Positions 1 through 7,155 of a stretch of DNA of 7,686 nucleotides are shown here, one piece after another. The stretch covers positions 1-7,686 of the forward strand of contig JALVRY010000023.1 of assembly GCA_027024625.1 (NCBI GenBank), written 5' to 3'. This DNA comes from Thiotrichaceae bacterium. GTDB taxonomy: Bacteria > Pseudomonadota > Gammaproteobacteria > Thiotrichales > Thiotrichaceae. Within the stretch, counting starts at the first letter, position 1, and every line of letters begins with the position of its first letter. A program made the position numbers and the translations under genes. The notes under the pieces were generated by a model. That model ran no database searches and was not told the origin of the DNA. It worked only from the letters and a program-made list of their open reading frames with translations.

Positions 1-114
1 GGGTAAAAGAGTAATAATTAAAAAAAGTAAACTAAATTTTTTTAGCAGGCTTGGAAATCTCATGGCATTTATATAACTCATTGAGGCTAATTACACCAGC
101 GTTTGGATATTCTA

Positions 115-145
115 CCTGAATCCGTGACTTCAATGCGGATTCAGG
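115..145. repeat. Stem-loop repeat, copy 1
   Basis: Perfect 10-bp arms CCTGAATCCG (115-124) and CGGATTCAGG (136-145) enclose an 11-base loop, TGACTTCAATG. The same arms and the same loop occur in the same orientation at 4413-4443; with one extra 5' A the identity covers 32 bases. Because the loop is conserved as well as the arms, the two copies derive from one dispersed element rather than arising as independent hairpins. No T-run follows, so this is not an ordinary intrinsic terminator. I do not recognise the repeat family. Confidence 0.88.
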
Positions 146-188
146 TTCTAGGTAGAAATTAAAAAGGGATTTAGAAAATATTATGCCT

Positions 189-485
189 TCATATAAGTAG
201 GAGGGCATAATTGAATTGCTGAGATTTTTGTAAACCCTCTTGAAAATCAGCAGATGAAACAAGCAAGTCTGTTGTTACCTCTGTTTCTGCCACACCTGTC
301 GCAAAATAGCGTTCATTTGATAGCAAACAGATTATTTTTAAAATACATGACTCTAAATCTTGTACCCGATATAGAACAATCTCACGTCCCTCCTCTAAAC
401 GCTGAATCACCTTAACAGAATCTTTGCAAAGCAATTCTCCCGACCATTTATGTAGTCTTAGTAACAAACCATCGTTTTTAGGCAT
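189..485 (-). CDS. Doubtful small ORF, possibly a truncated gene
   Basis: An open frame of 98 codons on the minus strand starts MPKNDGLLLRLHKWSGELL and ends in SQQFNYALLLI. The composition is mixed and protein-like, with no signal peptide or membrane segment. I do not recognise a family. No good Shine-Dalgarno sequence precedes the ATG, and a stop lies two codons upstream. The last residues and the stop are encoded by the short sequence at 194-212, which matches one end of the putative mobile element next to ileS, so the original 3' end may have been replaced. Another minus-strand frame (32-190) continues beyond that point and could be the lost remainder after a shift. It may equally be chance, so this is a low-confidence entry. 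Confidence 0.3.
   Translation of the reverse strand: MPKNDGLLLRLHKWSGELLCKDSVKVIQRLEEGREIVLYRVQDLESCILKIICLLSNERYFATGVAETEVTTDLLVSSADFQEGLQKSQQFNYALLLI
194..212 (+). repeat. Solitary copy of the element terminal sequence
   Basis: TAAGTAGGAGGGCATAATT matches the left end of the putative element at 570-588 with a single mismatch (G for T) and in the same orientation. Beyond AATT the two sequences diverge. It may be a decayed end of another copy, or one end of a larger 196-727 unit sharing the right terminus at 727. Locally it also takes part in an 8-bp inverted repeat, ATTATGCC (180-187) with GGCATAAT (204-211). Confidence 0.5.
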
Positions 486-571
486 AAAAATCTAGGCAAA
501 TCACAATGCCATATCGGTTTTTCTCCAAAAACTTGCTATTCTTCAGCATTGCATAAAACACGTAAGTCTTA

Positions 572-727
572 AGTAGGAGTGCATAATTAATTTAACAAAA
601 TTTGCGAAGGATATTTTTTGATATTCATTCATTATCGAAGAAGCATAGCCATGCTACGCGACTGAGAGAATGGCTTGAATAGCGGAAAATAGACCAGCAA
701 ATTGTCAAATGTGTGTGTACTCCTACT
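572..727. mobile_element. Putative 156-bp MITE-like element with TA flanks
   Basis: The ends AGTAGGAGT (572-580) and ACTCCTACT (719-727) are exact inverted repeats. Both are bordered by the dinucleotide TA (570-571 and 728-729). The repeat continues imperfectly inward: ATTT, ACAA and TTTGC on the left (590-605) match AAAT, TTGT and GCAAA on the right (697-710), giving a terminal inverted repeat of about 31-34 bases. There is no transposase-sized frame inside. Small size, inverted ends and a TA duplication fit a non-autonomous element of the kind mobilised by IS630/Tc1-type transposases. That assignment is inference, and two bases of duplication are weak evidence alone. The right end lies 40 bases before the ileS start codon. 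Confidence 0.45.
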
Positions 728-767
728 TATGCAACACAAACTCTTGTTAACCAATGGAATTAAAACT

Positions 768-3578
768 GTGGCAGATTATAAAAAAACACTAAATCTTCCG
801 AAGACTAGCTTCCCAATGCGTGGCAATTTAGCTCAACGTGAGCCTAAAATGCTTGAAGCATGGACGAAAGATGATCTTTACGGAAAATTACGCAAACATG
901 CTGCGGGTCGTCCTAAATTTATTTTGCATGATGGACCTCCTTACGCAAACGGCAACATCCATATTGGGCACGCTGTTAACAAGATTTTGAAAGACATTAT
1001 TATTAAGAGCAAAACACTTAGCGGTTTTGACGCTCCTTATATTCCGGGTTGGGATTGTCACGGTCTGCCCATTGAGCTTCGTGTAGAAAAGAAGTTTGGT
1101 AAGGCAGGTCACAAAATTGACCATAAAAAATTCCGTGATGAATGCCGTAAGTACGCCAAAACACAAGTCGAAATGCAAAAAACAGACTTTATCCGCTTGG
1201 GTGTTTTAGGTGACTGGAACAAGCCTTATTTGACAATGAATTACCAAACCGAGGCTGATATTATCCGCTCACTTGGTAAGATCACCACAAACGGTCATCT
1301 CCAAAAAGGTGCAAAACCTGTTCATTGGTGTACTGATTGTGGTTCTGCACTTGCCGAGGCCGAAGTTGAATATGAAGACAAAACATCATTCGCCATTGAC
1401 GTAAAATTCAATTTTATTGATGAACAAAAAGTCTTGGATATTTGTCCTGATGCTGCGGGCGATGGTGATTTAGCTACGGTAATCTGGACAACCACCCCTT
1501 GGACGCTCCCTGCAAACCAAGGTGTTGCACTTAACGCTGAACTAGATTATGTCATCGTACAAACACCAGATACACGCTTCCTCTTAGCTGAAGCCTTATA
1601 CATGGGCTTTATGGAGCGTGCAGGAATTACCGATTACAAGGTACTAACGACATGCAAAGGTGATGTATTTGAAAACCTAGAATTACAACACCCATTTTAT
1701 GATCGCAAAGTGCCTATCATTTTGGGTGAACACGTCACCACAGAAGCAGGTACGGGAGCCGTACACACTGCCCCCGGACACGGTCAAGAAGACTTTATCG
1801 TGGGTCAACAATATGGCTTGCCTGTTGACAATCCCGTGGGTGCAAATGGTGTTTTCTTGCCAAATACAGAAATCTTTGCGGGTGAGTATGTTCATAAAGC
1901 AAACGATCATGTGCTAGAAGTGCTAGAAGAGAAAAATGCCCTACTTTGCTCCGATAAACTTCGCCATAGCTACCCACATTGCTGGCGACATCACAAGCCT
2001 TTGATCTTCCGTGCTACCTCTCAATGGTTTATCAGTATGGATCAAAATGGCTTACGTCAACGCTCTATCGAAGAAGCAGAAAAGACCACATGGATGCCTG
2101 ATTGGGGTAAAGCTCGTATCGTCGGCATGTTAGAGGGTGCTCCCGACTGGTGTATTTCACGCCAACGCACATGGGGTGTTCCTATTACTCTCTTCATCCA
2201 CAAAGAAACAGGTGAATTACATCCAAATACAGAAACGCTATTTGAAGTCGTCGCTGGATTAGTGGAAAGAGAAGGCATTGATGCATGGTTTGATCTTGAG
2301 GCATCACAACTCATTGGTGATGATTCAGAGCACTATGAAAAAGTCACAGATACCTTAGATGTTTGGTTTGACTCTGGGGTAACTCACGCTACTGTCCTTG
2401 AACGTCGTAAGGAATTAGAACTCCCTGCTGATTTATACTTAGAAGGTTCTGACCAGCATCGTGGTTGGTTTCAATCTTCACTAAAAGCCGCTGTTGCAAT
2501 GCGTGACGCTGCACCTTATAAAGCCGTACTGACACATGGTTTTGTGGTCGATGAAAAAGGCTACAAAATGGCAAAATCCGCAGGTAATGGTATCGCTCCA
2601 AAGGATGTTTGTAATCGTCTGGGTGCGGATATTCTTCGCCTATGGGTTAGCTCTTGTGATTACAGCCGCGAGATTACAGCATCGGATAACATCATCAACC
2701 GCGTGGCAGATGCTTATCGTCGTATTCGTAATACCTCACGCTTTTTGCTATCTAACATTGGTGATTTTGACCCTGCAACAGATATGGTCGCTCCTGAGGA
2801 TATGCTAGCCCTAGATCGCTGGGCAGTACAGCACACAGCCGAAGTGCAAGAACGAATTTTAGAAGCCTACGATAGCTATCAATTCCACCTAATCTATCAA
2901 GAAATTCAGAAGTTCTGCAGTAACGAAATGGGTAGCCTGTTCCTCGATATTACTAAAGATCGCCAATACACAATGCAAGCGAATAGTTTGGCAAGGCGTT
3001 CAGCTCAAACCGCTACTTACCATATTATTCAAGCGATGGTACGTTGGTTAATGCCTATTACTAGCTTTACTGCTGAAGAAATCTGGGAAAGCATTCCCGG
3101 TGAAAAGGCAAGCGATTATGTCTTAATGACAGCTTGGTATGACGGTTTATTTAAGTCGGATAATGATCAAATCAGTCGTGATGATTGGCAAGCTATTTTC
3201 TCTGTCCGAGAAGCGGTGAGCAAGCAATTAGAACAATTGCGTAACGATGGAAAAATTGGCTCATCATTAGCTGCCGAAGTCGATATTTACTGCAATGGTA
3301 AGCTATATGATTCACTTGCTAAAGTGGGCGATGAGCTACGCTTTGTGTTGATCACCTCCGGTGCAAACATTCATCAAGCCGATTCTGCTCCTGAAGACAC
3401 TGAAACAGTTGAGGGCGTAGATAATCTTTGGATTCACTCACAAGCATCCGAGCATAAAAAATGCACTCGCTGTTGGCATCATCGTGAAGATGTTGGATCA
3501 AACCCAGATCACCCTGAATTATGTGGTCGCTGTGTTGATAACGTCGATGGTGACGGTGAGGTACGCCATTATGCTTAA
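768..3578 (+). CDS. ileS: Isoleucyl-tRNA synthetase
   Basis: This class Ia cytoplasmic enzyme charges tRNA-Ile with isoleucine and edits misacylated valine. Residue numbers use the GTG at 768. The HIGH motif is at 65-68 within GNIHIGHAV. The CP1 editing domain shows [13 protein letters not shown] and [16 protein letters not shown]. The second signature reads KMAKS (600-604) instead of KMSKS. The C-terminal zinc site has C899, C902, C919 and C922. I chose GTG because the protein then starts [11 protein letters not shown], as relatives do, and is 936 residues long, close to E. coli (938). GGA at 756-758 is a weak Shine-Dalgarno. The frame is open upstream to 702, with an ATG at 729, but those codons lie in or beside the inverted repeat of the putative element. 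The gene overlaps lspA by 8 bases, so the two are probably cotranscribed. Confidence 0.98.
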   Translation: MADYKKTLNLPKTSFPMRGNLAQREPKMLEAWTKDDLYGKLRKHAAGRPKFILHDGPPYANGNIHIGHAVNKILKDIIIKSKTLSGFDAPYIPGWDCHGLPIELRVEKKFGKAGHKIDHKKFRDECRKYAKTQVEMQKTDFIRLGVLGDWNKPYLTMNYQTEADIIRSLGKITTNGHLQKGAKPVHWCTDCGSALAEAEVEYEDKTSFAIDVKFNFIDEQKVLDICPDAAGDGDLATVIWTTTPWTLPANQGVALNAELDYVIVQTPDTRFLLAEALYMGFMERAGITDYKVLTTCKGDVFENLELQHPFYDRKVPIILGEHVTTEAGTGAVHTAPGHGQEDFIVGQQYGLPVDNPVGANGVFLPNTEIFAGEYVHKANDHVLEVLEEKNALLCSDKLRHSYPHCWRHHKPLIFRATSQWFISMDQNGLRQRSIEEAEKTTWMPDWGKARIVGMLEGAPDWCISRQRTWGVPITLFIHKETGELHPNTETLFEVVAGLVEREGIDAWFDLEASQLIGDDSEHYEKVTDTLDVWFDSGVTHATVLERRKELELPADLYLEGSDQHRGWFQSSLKAAVAMRDAAPYKAVLTHGFVVDEKGYKMAKSAGNGIAPKDVCNRLGADILRLWVSSCDYSREITASDNIINRVADAYRRIRNTSRFLLSNIGDFDPATDMVAPEDMLALDRWAVQHTAEVQERILEAYDSYQFHLIYQEIQKFCSNEMGSLFLDITKDRQYTMQANSLARRSAQTATYHIIQAMVRWLMPITSFTAEEIWESIPGEKASDYVLMTAWYDGLFKSDNDQISRDDWQAIFSVREAVSKQLEQLRNDGKIGSSLAAEVDIYCNGKLYDSLAKVGDELRFVLITSGANIHQADSAPEDTETVEGVDNLWIHSQASEHKKCTRCWHHREDVGSNPDHPELCGRCVDNVDGDGEVRHYA

Positions 3579-4107
3579 ATGGCTATGGGTAAGTATCCTT
3601 GTTATCTTTTCAGATCAACTAACAAAATGGATAGCAGAAGCCTCGTTGGAAATGAAAAAATATCCAATGATTAAAGATGGCGTTCAAGTAATGAAAGACG
3701 GTGTCGCTCAATATATTGACGTGGGAATACCCTACCCCGTTATCCCACACCTCAATATGACGCTGTCTTATAACTATGGAGCAGCCTTCAGCTCATTTTC
3801 TGGCTATCGTTGGGGGCTTGCCATACTAGCAATCATCGTTAGTTTTTTCATTCTACAGTGGATACGAAAACTGAAAGAGGATGAAATTTGGACTGCTATT
3901 GGACTATGTCTTGTACTAGGCGGTGCAATTGGCAATCTTGCAGACCGTTTACTCAATGGTCGTGTTATTGACTTTATCGACGCTTATTGGACAGAAACAG
4001 GTTATCATTTTGCCACTTTCAATGTCGCCGATATTGCCATCACAATGGGTGCAGCATTGCTCGTGTTTATTAGCTTATTTTCAAAAGGCGACGAGGAAAA
4101 TAGCTAA
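3571..4107 (+). CDS. lspA: Lipoprotein signal peptidase (signal peptidase II)
   Basis: This inner-membrane aspartyl protease removes signal peptides from diacylglyceryl-modified prolipoproteins. The ATG at 3571 gives 178 residues starting [20 protein letters not shown], with DQLTKW the usual end of the first membrane segment. The conserved NYGAAFS is at 68-74. The catalytic aspartates are expected at D125 (GNLADR) and D154 (FNVADIAI). Hydrophobic segments lie near 4-20, 82-98, 106-124 and 153-170, fitting four membrane helices. The segment between helix 1 and NYGAAFS (about 25-62) is longer than in short family members such as the E. coli protein, and the total slightly exceeds the common 160-170. 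The sequence GGTGAGG (about 3554-3560) can act as the Shine-Dalgarno. The start overlaps the ileS end by 8 bases, the classical ileS-lspA arrangement with likely translational coupling. Confidence 0.97.
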   Translation: MLKWLWVSILVIFSDQLTKWIAEASLEMKKYPMIKDGVQVMKDGVAQYIDVGIPYPVIPHLNMTLSYNYGAAFSSFSGYRWGLAILAIIVSFFILQWIRKLKEDEIWTAIGLCLVLGGAIGNLADRLLNGRVIDFIDAYWTETGYHFATFNVADIAITMGAALLVFISLFSKGDEENS

Positions 4108-4157
4108 CCCTTGGCATTGGACTGCTTAATGCCTATGGTCTATTTGAGCACCAGATC

Positions 4158-4207
4158 AGTGAATTCATTCAATATGACTCCAACTCTACGTGATGAATGA
4201 ATTCACT
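4158..4207. repeat. 14-bp inverted repeat downstream of lspA
   Basis: AGTGAATTCATTCA (4158-4171) and TGAATGAATTCACT (4194-4207) are exact inverted copies separated by 22 bases. The position 50 bases after lspA would suit a transcription end, but the arms are AT-rich and no T-run follows, so a standard intrinsic terminator is not supported. A protein-binding site or a remnant of a repeat element are alternatives. Confidence 0.75.
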
Positions 4208-4295
4208 ATTGTCCACACCTTACTTTTATCCCTTGTGTTAAGAACATAACACCATGTAAATAAAAACAAACAAGTCAATTACCCCATTGAAAAAC

Positions 4296-4323
4296 TGTAC
4301 ACTTTTATCTCATACCATACTAT
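4296..4323 (+). promoter_or_regulatory. Weak sigma70-like promoter candidate
   Basis: TGTACA (4296-4301) and TACTAT (4318-4323) are separated by 16 bases. The -10 hexamer is good and the -35 is poor. Transcription from here would give a leader of roughly 130 bases containing the stem-loop repeat at 4413-4443. Other pairings in this AT-rich gap are almost as good, so this is only a candidate. Confidence 0.25.
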
Positions 4324-4412
4324 AGTTAAGAACTTGTTTTTGAGGGCACTTCTATTAGTTTATCGGTACTTGAGTAACTTAATAGCGATATCCTTAATTA
4401 ATAACAATCTAA

Positions 4413-4443
4413 CCTGAATCCGTGACTTCAATGCGGATTCAGG
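4413..4443. repeat. Stem-loop repeat, copy 2, next to a ribosome binding site
   Basis: This is identical to the copy at 115-145 in both 10-bp arms (4413-4422 and 4434-4443) and in the 11-base loop. Here it ends 8 bases before the Shine-Dalgarno AGGAG (4452-4456) of the following gene, so a transcript would carry a strong hairpin directly beside the ribosome binding site. Whether it influences translation or is only an inserted repeat cannot be told from sequence. Confidence 0.88.
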
Positions 4444-4461
4444 CCTAACTGAGGAGATTTC

Positions 4462-5826
4462 ATGAGTAAGGTTCGGGGGTATTTATTAACGGCAAGCATC
4501 GCGAGTACGCTATTTATCAGCGTTAGCACGGCAAATGCTTATGTATTGGAATCTGATAGTTCACATTTGAGTCAAGGTGAACTACTCCTTGAAAATAACG
4601 GTGCATTATCATTGATTGGCGATGGAAAATCTTCCCTTGGCTATATACAGACAAGCCCTGTTACTACACGCCTTTACGCCGATGGTAGCTCTAATCGTGA
4701 ATTCTTAACACAGCTTGGATTTAGTCAAGATTTGGGCGATCAAACACTGCATTTTGTAGGTGAAATAAGCCCTGAAAAAAGCGCTCTTAATGTTGGTGTC
4801 ACCATTGGCAAAACCACTATTGCAATCGGACAAGGCTCTGGTAGCGAGAATGCTTGGTTATCTAATAATGATTTTTCATCCAGTAACTACTTTAAACAAG
4901 GCTTTACTCCCGCAAGCTACAGCTATCAAGGTATCAATATACAACAACAGTTAACAGATTCTCTCGGTATTAACGCCAGTAGCATCAATGTTAAGCTTGA
5001 TGGTCGTGTCGATCCTTCAGTTTATACTTTGGGGTTAAATTATAAAAACTTTGCAGCAAGCACCCTCAGCACTCAAAGAAACGGCGTCACAATTGGAAAA
5101 GGTCTATCTCTTGCCTATCAACACGACAATATCAATGCCGCTTTTGATCAATATAAAGACTACGGTGGATTTGAGCTAAACACATTGCAGCTATCTTTTG
5201 ATCAAGACAAAAAAGGGGCAACTTACGGCCTAGAACTTGCCAGTGGACATAGCCCATTTAATGGACTTACTGACAATCGCATGATGCTTACCTACAAAAA
5301 ACGTTGGGGGCAGGACTCCTATTCTCTTTCCGCAGCAGAAAAGGCTAAGAAAAGAGGAGGCGGCACAACAGCAGCAATCTTACTTGGCGTTGGTGTTGCA
5401 GCAGCAGTAGGCGCATCTGGTGGTTCATCATCAAGTAATGGAGATGGTGGCAGCGGCGGTTTTGCCACACAACATGATGCTGCGAGAGATGTATTAAACG
5501 GCATCAACCCAACATCTGTTAAAGAAAATGTAGAATATGGTGGCTGGATTGCACATCAAAGCGATAATACATACGCTTCTACTGTTCCCGTGAGAGGAAC
5601 AGTAGACTCTGTTAACCTTGGCCCTCTCCCCGCGGGCACAACAGCAAGCTATCACACACATGCAGGGCCAGACCCAAGATATGACAATGAACATTTCTCT
5701 CCGCAGGACTTAGAATCCGACCGAGCCACTAATACAGATGGTTACTTAGGCACACCCGCTGGAGATTTTAGATACCACAATGTCGCAACTGGAGAGATTA
5801 CATCCCTTGGCACAATCGCACATTAA
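4462..5826 (+). CDS. Exported beta-rich protein with C-terminal DUF4329-like domain
   Basis: The protein has 454 residues. Residues 1-26 look like a Sec signal peptide ending ANA, with cleavage before YVLE. Residues about 70-282 are rich in alternating polar and hydrophobic strands and end in LTYKKRW, an aromatic end typical of outer-membrane barrels. The barrel fold is inferred; I recognise no named family there. A basic stretch KAKKRGG (294-300) is followed by a Gly/Ala hydrophobic run (302-318) and a Gly/Ser linker to about 335. Residues 336-450 resemble DUF4329, a domain commonly found at the C-terminus of Rhs and other polymorphic toxins: EYGGWI, GPLPAGTTASYHTH, YDNEHFSPQD, GYLGTP. H398, H400, S413, D416 and perhaps E358 form a JAMM-like metal motif. 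AGGAG at 4452-4456 supports the start. The next gene overlaps its end. Function as an effector is inference. Confidence 0.9.
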   Translation: MSKVRGYLLTASIASTLFISVSTANAYVLESDSSHLSQGELLLENNGALSLIGDGKSSLGYIQTSPVTTRLYADGSSNREFLTQLGFSQDLGDQTLHFVGEISPEKSALNVGVTIGKTTIAIGQGSGSENAWLSNNDFSSSNYFKQGFTPASYSYQGINIQQQLTDSLGINASSINVKLDGRVDPSVYTLGLNYKNFAASTLSTQRNGVTIGKGLSLAYQHDNINAAFDQYKDYGGFELNTLQLSFDQDKKGATYGLELASGHSPFNGLTDNRMMLTYKKRWGQDSYSLSAAEKAKKRGGGTTAAILLGVGVAAAVGASGGSSSSNGDGGSGGFATQHDAARDVLNGINPTSVKENVEYGGWIAHQSDNTYASTVPVRGTVDSVNLGPLPAGTTASYHTHAGPDPRYDNEHFSPQDLESDRATNTDGYLGTPAGDFRYHNVATGEITSLGTIAH

Positions 5827-6286
5827 ACTATTACTAAGCGGTCTTTTATTGACCGCATTCACGACAACGAGCATGGCCGAACAAGATTCTGTTACACAAG
5901 CAAAAAACTATGTCAGCTCACTAAAGGACAGCTGTAGCTACCAAAATGGCTATAGCTGTACTGACGTCAAAGAAAACACCTTTATGACACGTGAGGGCAT
6001 GGCTCAACTGATGCCTGCCAGCTACCTCGAAGCCAGTGCTATTGCTCTTGCAGATTTCAAGACAATTGAAGACCTAAGTGCTGAACAAAAAAAGATGAAG
6101 CACTACAAAGTCGGCCTAACAGAAGATGCTGATCATTACATTGTCTATTTCAATGCACTAATGCTTCCTCAGCTTGATGCAAACGGCAAACCAGCAGGAA
6201 TAATGCGCGTTACATTTGGTCGCTCAACAAAATATTGGATCAGCAAAAAAGATTTAAGCATTCAAAAACGCTTATTTATGAAGTAG
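5780..6286 (+). CDS. Small exported protein, candidate immunity partner
   Basis: Numbered from the ATG at 5780, the protein has 168 residues. Residues 15-33 form a signal peptide (LLLSGLLLTAFTTTSMA, then EQD), so the mature protein should be periplasmic. C52 and C60 could form a disulfide there. The C-terminal half has strands ending in RSTKYWISKKDLSIQKRLFMK, reminiscent of NTF2-like immunity proteins, but this is only a loose resemblance and I recognise no family with confidence. A TTG at 5807 is a good alternative start: GGAGAG (5791-5796) lies 10 bases before it and the signal peptide gains a normal short n-region. Either start overlaps the upstream gene (47 or 20 bases), so translation is probably coupled. 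The order of toxin-like gene then small exported gene suggests protection of the producer in the periplasm; that is inference. Confidence 0.8.
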   Translation: MSQLERLHPLAQSHIKLLLSGLLLTAFTTTSMAEQDSVTQAKNYVSSLKDSCSYQNGYSCTDVKENTFMTREGMAQLMPASYLEASAIALADFKTIEDLSAEQKKMKHYKVGLTEDADHYIVYFNALMLPQLDANGKPAGIMRVTFGRSTKYWISKKDLSIQKRLFMK

Positions 6287-6303
6287 AAGTATATTTATAC
6301 TTC
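6286..6303. terminator. Palindrome between convergent genes, possible shared terminator
   Basis: GAAGTATA (6286-6293) and TATACTTC (6296-6303) are exact inverted copies around a TT centre. The palindrome begins at the last base of the plus-strand stop codon and covers the stop codon of the minus-strand gene; the two genes converge with 8 bases between them. It is placed as a bidirectional terminator would be, but the stem is AT-rich, the loop is very short and no T-run follows, so support is weak. Confidence 0.3.
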
Positions 6304-7029
6304 AAGACTTGCTCCGTTCTCCTTTAGCCATTGTCTACAAGCTTTATAGTCAGGAGTCACCTGCTCCACCTGCACCCAAAACCTTGGACTATGATTCATT
6401 TCTAAGATATGGCACAGCTCATGCACCACCACATAATCAATAATGTGGTGCGGTGCCATTATTAACTTCCAATTAAACTGTACCTTTGCCAAGCTAGTAC
6501 AACTCCCCCAGCGAGCCTTATAGGTTTTCACCTCAACAGCACTTGGCTGTACCCCCACAATTTCTGAATAATGCAAGACTTTTTCCCTTAACACAGCCTC
6601 AGCCTGTTCATAAAACCACTGAGCTAAACACTGCCTAATTCTTTTTGAAGTATTCCATTGATCAGGTAATGTAATAAGTAAATTCCCCCGATTTCGGTCA
6701 AGCTGTACTAAATGCTCATCACCAATATGAACTCTCAAACTATACTTTTTGCCGAGAAAATAAAAAACTTCACCCGATACATATTGTTTAGTGATTACAG
6801 GTTCACGTTGCGAATATTCAAAAAGTTTCTTCTGTATCCAGCGACTCTTTTTAAACAAAACCTCCTCAATACGAGATTTTGATAAACGATACGGCACAGA
6901 AATCGATACCCTAGCCTCAACTATTTTAATCGAAATAGTTTTGCGCCTTCGACTACGAATCACCTCAACATCAACGCCATCTACTTGAATAATTTCTTTC
7001 AGGCTATTCAAAATATAATCCTTCACCAT
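6295..7029 (-). CDS. YgjP-like zinc metallopeptidase (DUF45, M48-like)
   Basis: The protein has 244 residues and belongs to the YgjP/SprT-like DUF45 family of predicted soluble zinc metalloproteases. The N-terminal half shows the family pattern VEVIRSRRRKTISIKI (21-36). The segment YKARWGSCTSLAKVQFNW (170-187) is the conserved stretch before the active site. The active site is HELCH (203-207) with H203 and H207 as zinc ligands, E204 catalytic, and H213 in NHSPRFW as the likely third ligand. No signal peptide or membrane segment is visible. Length is normal for the family. The ATG at 7027-7029 has no good Shine-Dalgarno. A TTG seven codons in (7009-7011) has AAGGA (7019-7023) at ideal spacing, so the true start may be there, before the conserved part. 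The substrate is unknown. The gene converges on the exported-protein pair and ends 8 bases from it. Confidence 0.94.
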   Translation of the reverse strand: MVKDYILNSLKEIIQVDGVDVEVIRSRRRKTISIKIVEARVSISVPYRLSKSRIEEVLFKKSRWIQKKLFEYSQREPVITKQYVSGEVFYFLGKKYSLRVHIGDEHLVQLDRNRGNLLITLPDQWNTSKRIRQCLAQWFYEQAEAVLREKVLHYSEIVGVQPSAVEVKTYKARWGSCTSLAKVQFNWKLIMAPHHIIDYVVVHELCHILEMNHSPRFWVQVEQVTPDYKACRQWLKENGASLEV

Positions 7030-7124
7030 GCAGTCATCAGGACTGAGCTGGTGTTTCCGTTCCTAGATTTATTTCGGAACTGGCCTATCCGTAACTAGAT
7101 CAGCAACTCCAAAAATATGAAGCA

Positions 7125-7136
7125 TTGACCTGTCAA
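7125..7136. promoter_or_regulatory. Short palindrome overlapping a -35-like hexamer
   Basis: TTGACCTGTCAA is a 5-bp inverted repeat around CT. Read on the minus strand it contains TTGACA, a perfect -35 hexamer about 100 bases before the metallopeptidase gene, but no good -10 lies 16-18 bases further on. It could be a small operator or chance. The rest of the 7030-7155 gap shows nothing clear. Confidence 0.2.
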
Positions 7137-7155
7137 CACAATACACCCATATTCA

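Larger units (their letters stand above)
1..767. other. AT-rich region left of ileS without a confident gene
   Basis: This stretch contains no ORF that I recognise as a known family. It holds one copy of the stem-loop repeat, a doubtful minus-strand ORF, a short sequence matching one end of the putative element, and that element itself just before ileS. Short open frames on the minus strand between 32 and 262 run through the repeats and are not convincing. I see no clear sigma70 promoter for ileS. TTGTCA at 702-707 is a fair -35 hexamer, but no good -10 follows at the right distance. Confidence 0.6.
4108..4461. other. Gene-free gap between lspA and the effector-like gene
   Basis: These 354 bases contain no plausible coding frame. 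They hold a 14-bp inverted repeat with a 22-base loop, a weak promoter candidate and the second copy of the stem-loop repeat, followed by a good Shine-Dalgarno (AGGAG, 4452-4456) five bases before the next ATG. fkpB, a frequent neighbour downstream of lspA in other gammaproteobacteria, is not found here. Confidence 0.7.

Noticed and set aside
32..262. A 76-codon minus-strand frame
   Set aside because: It overlaps the better 189-485 frame, runs through two repeats and matches no family I know. At most its left part is a remnant.
602..682. A plus-strand frame ending HSHATRLREWLE inside the putative element, which could be a transposase C-terminus
   Set aside because: It is open for only about 27 codons, with a stop just upstream, and the resemblance to transposase tails is too slight.
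702..767. N-terminal extension of IleS by 22 codons
   Set aside because: The extra residues come largely from the element's inverted repeat. The GTG start at 768 gives the family-typical N-terminus and length.
3484..3570. N-terminal extension of LspA by 29 codons
   Set aside because: It lies entirely within ileS in another frame. The ATG at 3571 gives the expected N-terminus before the first membrane helix.
5319..5507. Minus-strand frame rich in proline and alanine opposite the linker
   Set aside because: It is a shadow of the Gly/Ala/Ser linker codons, without a ribosome binding site or recognisable content.
6918..6939. Inverted repeat AACTATTT...AAATAGTT
   Set aside because: It lies inside the conserved N-terminal part of the metallopeptidase gene and is AT-rich, so it is probably incidental.
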